DNA of 64,000 bases. It comes from Pleurocapsa minor GSE-CHR-MK 17-07R. Its GTDB lineage: Bacteria; Chloroflexota; Anaerolineae; Aggregatilineales; Phototrophicaceae. The notes below the pieces were generated by a model. It ran no database searches. It was not told where the DNA came from and worked only from the letters and a program-made list of their open reading frames with translations. A program made the translations under genes and the position numbers. Positions 60,640 through 64,000 of the stretch are shown in pieces. Location: contig JAHHHY010000013.1 in the NCBI GenBank assembly GCA_019359125.1, positions 124,001 to 188,000 of the forward strand, given 5' to 3'. Every line of letters starts with the position of its first letter. Position 1 is the first letter of the stretch.

Positions 60640-61008
60640 ATGGCCACCAAAACCATCCGCCGCAGCATCAGCATGACCCCCGAAATGCACGACCTGCTGG
60701 CGCAGATTGCCGCCCGGCAGGGGCGCGACGTCAACCAGAATGACCTCATCCGCGAGGCGATTCGCCACTACCTGGACGCGCAGGCCGACATTATCGGCAG
60801 CCGACGCCACTTTCAGAAATCGCTTCAGGCGCGCATCGATACGTTGGAACACGCCCTCACCTTTCAGACGACCATCATCATCTGCCTGCTGGCCGAGATT
60901 CTGGCCGACGACACCGCCATCGACGAAGCCATCATCGCTGCCCGCCGCGATGGGCCGTCTCTGCTGGCCCGCATTGCCGCTGTACGCGACCTGAAGCCAG
61001 ATGCATGA
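60640..61008 (+). CDS. Ribbon-helix-helix (RHH/CopG-like) DNA-binding protein
   Basis: About 122 residues from the ATG at 60640. The RHH core is TIRRSISMTPEMHDLLAQIAARQG followed by NQNDLIREAIRHYLDAQ (ribbon, helix A, helix B). The C-terminal 65 residues are helical (HALTFQTTIIICLLAEIL) and may oligomerise. It overlaps the relaxase ATG by four bases, which suggests a relaxosome accessory protein (MobC/TraY-like) and autorepressor acting at the triple GAAATATT site. Upstream in-frame ATGs at 60613 and 60565 are possible starts. Confidence 0.87.
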   Translation: MATKTIRRSISMTPEMHDLLAQIAARQGRDVNQNDLIREAIRHYLDAQADIIGSRRHFQKSLQARIDTLEHALTFQTTIIICLLAEILADDTAIDEAIIAARRDGPSLLARIAAVRDLKPDA

Positions 61009-61643
61009 ATAAACCGATCATCATCCCGGACTGGGCCTACAAAAGCCCGAAACACAGCGGGCGCGGCAGCGGCAGGCAGGGCCTGAAAGCCACCCTCAAA
61101 TACCTCCAGTATCGCGACAAACGCAATAACCATCTGGCGCAGAACCCGGACTACGAGCGCTGGCACGACCGCGGCCTGGGCAAGTCGTATGGCGAAATCC
61201 TGAAGCAGTGCGACGCGCTGCAAAGCCAGCACGTGCTCGCCTGGACCTGGGTCGTCTCGCCCGCGCCGGATCTGATGGACCTGGTGCTGCCGCATGAGCG
61301 CCGCGAGCTGCTGTGCGAACTGACAGAGCGCGTTGTCGAGGATTACTACATGGAGCGCGGCCTCGACCTGCCCGAATACAGCTATGTCGTGCACACGGCA
61401 AAGACCAAAAGCAAAGACGGCCAGCCGCCGCAGGAACACCTGCACACGCACGTGGTGCTGCCCGGCACCGCGCCGTCGACCGCCGACCGACTGCCGGTTT
61501 ACAACAATGCGACCAAGGGGCACGACCGCCTGTTTCGCGAGATTGCCACGCAGCACTTCGCCGACCTGCTCGACGCGCGCGGCATCGACTGGCGGTCGCT
61601 GCGCGAAGAACCCGAACACGAACAGTCCCGTGATATTTCGTAG
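61005..61643 (+). CDS. Short HUH-type relaxase/mobilisation protein
   Basis: 212 residues. The three-His metal motif is HLHTHVVLPG near residue 148, the signature of MobA/MOBP-like nicking enzymes. An upstream YLQYRDKRN and a conserved Tyr candidate near the N-terminus (YKSPKH or YLQY) could form the DNA phosphotyrosine. It lacks the long C-terminal helicase or primase part of large relaxases, so it is either a minimal version or a truncated one. It is cotranscribed with the RHH protein and followed 29 bases later by the coupling protein. Confidence 0.82.
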   Translation: MNKPIIIPDWAYKSPKHSGRGSGRQGLKATLKYLQYRDKRNNHLAQNPDYERWHDRGLGKSYGEILKQCDALQSQHVLAWTWVVSPAPDLMDLVLPHERRELLCELTERVVEDYYMERGLDLPEYSYVVHTAKTKSKDGQPPQEHLHTHVVLPGTAPSTADRLPVYNNATKGHDRLFREIATQHFADLLDARGIDWRSLREEPEHEQSRDIS

Positions 61644-61672
61644 CCATCCGAACCGGACAAGAGATCAACGCG

Positions 61673-63664
61673 ATGATGTACTGGTTGTTCACGGACGGGC
61701 GCGAGCTGCTGACGCCGCTGCTGGTTCCGCTGCTGTGCGGCGCGCCCGTCCTGCTGCTGCTGACCGCGCTCGTGTCCGGGGTGGGCATCCGCCGCACCAA
61801 TGATGAACATGCCAAGCCCGGGCTGCTTCAGCGGACGATGCTCATCGTCACTTATGCTGTCTCATTGCTGACGATGACAGCGCTTTACATGACGCTCACA
61901 GGTGACATTGCCGTCCAGCGCGGACGCTCAAATACCAGCGACCTGGTCGAGATGATCGTCGGCGCGCCGAACAGCATCAATACGATGCGTCTGTTCATGT
62001 TCGGCATGTTTCTGGCGTTCATCCTCATGCTGACTGCGCTCACGGCCAATCAACTGCTGCGGGACGGTGGCTGGCTGCGCGAGCGCCTCGACCGCCTGCG
62101 CACGCCAGCGGTCAAACGGGGAGCGTTGGGGTCGTCACACTTCTGCACCCTGCGCGAGTATCGCCGCTTCCGCCGAACGGATGCCGAAGGCGTGACCCTG
62201 CTGGGCGCATTCTGGGGCGAGCAGAAGCGCCGTCTCGACGTCGGAACCGGACTGTTCTGCCTGAGCGGTGAAGATGCAGCCCGCGGACTGCTCACGCTCG
62301 GCGGTCCGGGATCGGGCAAGACGCAGGGCATCATCCTGCCCGTCATCGCCGACCGGATGATGTCCGGGCATTCGCTGGTTGTCGCTGACCCGCAGGGCGA
62401 AATCACCGCGCACATCCTCAGATACGCCGCCGTGACCCGCCACCTGGTCGTCGTGCATGATCCGACCAGCCCGGCCGGGCCGCGCTACAACCTGGCCGAA
62501 GGCATCGGCACGGTCTCGGACGCCCGCGCGATTGCTGACGTGCTGGTGCCATCGGCCGCCGGAGATAACCGTTTCTGGACCGACAGCGCCGCCGCGCTGC
62601 TGGCCGCCTGCCTGATCCGCTTCCCCAACCTGGGCGCGATCTACAACGCGATGAACGACACCAAAGGGCTGGCCAGCGCGCTCACGGCGCAGAAAGACGA
62701 TGCTGCGCTGTTGGCGAACAGCTTCGTCGCCTCGGTCGGGTCGGACGGCAAAGTCGCCTCGAACGTGATCGCCACGCTGGCGACCGCGCTGACTGGCTGG
62801 GCATCGACCGACGTGCGCGCCAACACCTGCGCGTCCGACTTCGACGCCGAGCTGATCGTGTCGCAGCCGACAGTCGTGGTGCTGACCTGTCCGGGCAGGA
62901 TGCGCGCCGTATATGCCTCGTACCTGGGGGCGACGCTGCGCAAGCTCATGCTCGACCTCGACACGATCGGCGAGCGTAACAAGGGGCCGCTGCCGACGCC
63001 GGTCGGCATCATCCTCGACGAATTCCCGACGCTGGGCAAATTAGACAGCCTGGTGGCGGATGTCAACCTGGTGCGCAAGCGGCGCATCAGCATCCTGATC
63101 GGCGCGCAGACTAAAGGGCAGTTCGAGATGATCTACGGCCGCGAGGGCACGCAGGCGCTGCTGACCGGTCTGGCGACGCAGGTGATTTACGGCGGCTGCG
63201 ATGCCGACACAGCCGAGTTTTACAGCCGGGCGAGCGGCACGGCGACGACTGATGCCAACACCGACGATCCGAACAGCGCGCTGCGCCAGCGTCCGCTGCT
63301 GACGGTCGATGAGGTGATCACGCCGCAGTCGGGCAACTGCACCATTTTCGCGCGTTATGTGGAAGCGGGCTTCGCGACCCAGGTGATCCTCAATGCCCGG
63401 CTGACGCGCTTCTACGAGCGCATCGACTGGAAGGCGCGGCTGGCGGCGCAGGGAGACGCCGAGCCGCTGCTGCTGGAGCGCGGGATGGAGGCCGACATGG
63501 AGGAACCGGTGGAACCCGCCTCAAGCATCGACCTGGCTGCACGGGCGAAGCTGGAAGACATTCGCCGACGGACGGCGCAGCGGGCGGGCGGGTCGGTGCA
63601 GATGGTCAGCCTGGAGAGTATGCGGGCAAAGGACGGCAATAGAGAGATGGAGCGGGATGAATGA
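61673..63664 (+). CDS. Type IV coupling protein (VirD4/TraG-like)
   Basis: 663 residues. Three hydrophobic segments near 8-35, 50-75 and 100-125 anchor it in the membrane. Walker A is GGPGSGKTQGI near residue 212 and Walker B is VGIILDEFPTLGKLDSL near 447. The TraM-recognition/TraG-C domain (ISILIGAQTKGQFEMIYG) follows. It couples the relaxase-DNA complex to a type IV secretion channel and hydrolyses ATP. No mating-channel genes lie in the window, so the element may be mobilizable rather than self-transmissible. Its stop overlaps the HU-like gene. Confidence 0.94.
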   Translation: MMYWLFTDGRELLTPLLVPLLCGAPVLLLLTALVSGVGIRRTNDEHAKPGLLQRTMLIVTYAVSLLTMTALYMTLTGDIAVQRGRSNTSDLVEMIVGAPNSINTMRLFMFGMFLAFILMLTALTANQLLRDGGWLRERLDRLRTPAVKRGALGSSHFCTLREYRRFRRTDAEGVTLLGAFWGEQKRRLDVGTGLFCLSGEDAARGLLTLGGPGSGKTQGIILPVIADRMMSGHSLVVADPQGEITAHILRYAAVTRHLVVVHDPTSPAGPRYNLAEGIGTVSDARAIADVLVPSAAGDNRFWTDSAAALLAACLIRFPNLGAIYNAMNDTKGLASALTAQKDDAALLANSFVASVGSDGKVASNVIATLATALTGWASTDVRANTCASDFDAELIVSQPTVVVLTCPGRMRAVYASYLGATLRKLMLDLDTIGERNKGPLPTPVGIILDEFPTLGKLDSLVADVNLVRKRRISILIGAQTKGQFEMIYGREGTQALLTGLATQVIYGGCDADTAEFYSRASGTATTDANTDDPNSALRQRPLLTVDEVITPQSGNCTIFARYVEAGFATQVILNARLTRFYERIDWKARLAAQGDAEPLLLERGMEADMEEPVEPASSIDLAARAKLEDIRRRTAQRAGGSVQMVSLESMRAKDGNREMERDE

Positions 63665-63930
63665 GCCTGAACAAAAAGAAGATGGTGCGCGAGATCGGAC
63701 GGCGCACGCGGCTGAGCAACCGCGACGTGGAGCGCGTCATTGAGACGCTGGTCGAAGTGTGGACGGAGGAACTGGTTGCTGGTGGGCGCATCGAGATCGA
63801 GCATTTTCTGGTGCTGGAGACGCAAACAATCGAGCGCGCCGCGAATCGACTGCTGCCCGCGCGTAGGTTTAGGCGGGTGACGGTGCGCGGGAGCAAAAGG
63901 CTGAAAGTCACGCTCAATCCGGGGAAATAG
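63661..63930 (+). CDS. HU/IHF-family DNA-bending protein
   Basis: 89 residues with the HU layout: NKKKMVREIGRRTRLSNRDVERVIETLVEVW, the strand-turn GGRIEIEHFLVLETQ and the basic C-terminal FRRVTVRGSKRLKVTLNPGK in place of the usual RNPxT arm. The Gly-Arg (GGRIEIEHF) and the arm differ from chromosomal HU (usual GFGTF-like), so it is a divergent or element-specific version. It overlaps the coupling protein gene by four bases and would help bend oriT or organise the element. Confidence 0.85.
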   Translation: MSLNKKKMVREIGRRTRLSNRDVERVIETLVEVWTEELVAGGRIEIEHFLVLETQTIERAANRLLPARRFRRVTVRGSKRLKVTLNPGK

Positions 63931-64000
63931 CTGACTTCCGTGTCAGGTTTAAGGTGATCTGTACATGTATCCAGTACACTTCCTTCTTGTCATCATCCTG

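Noticed and set aside
1-64000. CRISPR array, rRNA genes, transposase or integrase genes
   Set aside because: I saw no regularly spaced direct repeats of CRISPR type, no rRNA-like sequence and no recombinase motifs. The element's integrase, if any, lies outside the window.

Overview
The window looks like chromosomal DNA of a GC-rich, saprophytic bacterium, most likely a member of Chloroflexota (Anaerolineae-type). This placement is inferred from gene content, not from a marker gene. The clues are Thr/Pro-rich tails on exported proteins (TPTRT-like repeats), many glycoside hydrolases next to sugar ABC transporters without their own ATPase, FadR- and ArsR-type regulators of sugar loci, and an imuA-imuB-DUF6504-dnaE2 mutasome.

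Layout. (1) 0.1-10 kb: housekeeping and accessory genes: a cupin, a membrane-anchored FGE-fold protein, a PHP phosphoesterase, an SDR, a DUF2262 protein, a 54-aa DUF1328 membrane peptide followed by a larger membrane protein, a secreted DUF2202 ferritin-like protein, and an OmpR/BaeS two-component pair. (2) 10-26.7 kb: a divergent glycan-utilisation locus. The leftward operon encodes two ABC permeases, a Tat-exported binding protein, a GntR/FadR regulator, a trehalase/GH63-like enzyme and a GH3 enzyme. The rightward operon encodes an (alpha/alpha)6-type protein, an aldo/keto reductase, a RraA-like aldolase, a lactonase-type amidohydrolase, a GH74-like propeller enzyme and a second trehalase/GH63-like enzyme. 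A GntR-like operator lies between the two halves. (3) 27-31 kb: a GH1-like protein, a glycosyltransferase and an FAD amine-oxidase/UDP-galactopyranose-mutase-like protein, closed by a 15-bp terminator. (4) 31-39.2 kb: a second sugar locus with a GH2 enzyme diverging from an ArsR-like regulator, a binding protein, two permeases and a secreted GH5-like glycosidase. (5) 39.7-46.6 kb: a serine beta-lactamase-like hydrolase diverging from a LuxR/NarX-type two-component system, a small membrane protein, an S41 peptidase, a VOC protein and a MerR/GyrI regulator with a textbook MerR promoter.

(6) 46.6-64 kb: a mosaic mobile-element region. It holds a truncated DUF6094 methylase joined to an inverted GNAT fragment, an orphan PRTRC protein C, a WYL regulator gene broken by one in-frame TGA, unrecognised small genes, SSB, an odd tRNA (Arg-like body with a GCU serine anticodon), a lipoprotein, an AlbA_2/Schlafen protein and the complete imuA-imuB-DUF6504-dnaE2 operon. 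After these comes a roughly 320-bp stretch packed with stem-loops, then an RHH protein, a short HUH relaxase, a VirD4/TraG coupling protein and an HU-like protein.

How the genes work together: the two sugar loci import oligosaccharides, hydrolyse them largely in the cytoplasm (most hydrolases lack signal peptides) and, in locus 2, probably oxidise a sugar such as L-fucose through dehydrogenase, lactonase and aldolase steps. The right-hand region looks like a mobilizable element carrying a DNA-damage mutagenesis cassette. The most unusual features are the stem-loop array at 60.15-60.47 kb, the GCU-anticodon class I tRNA, and the paired GAACRTTTGAGC boxes between imuA and that array.
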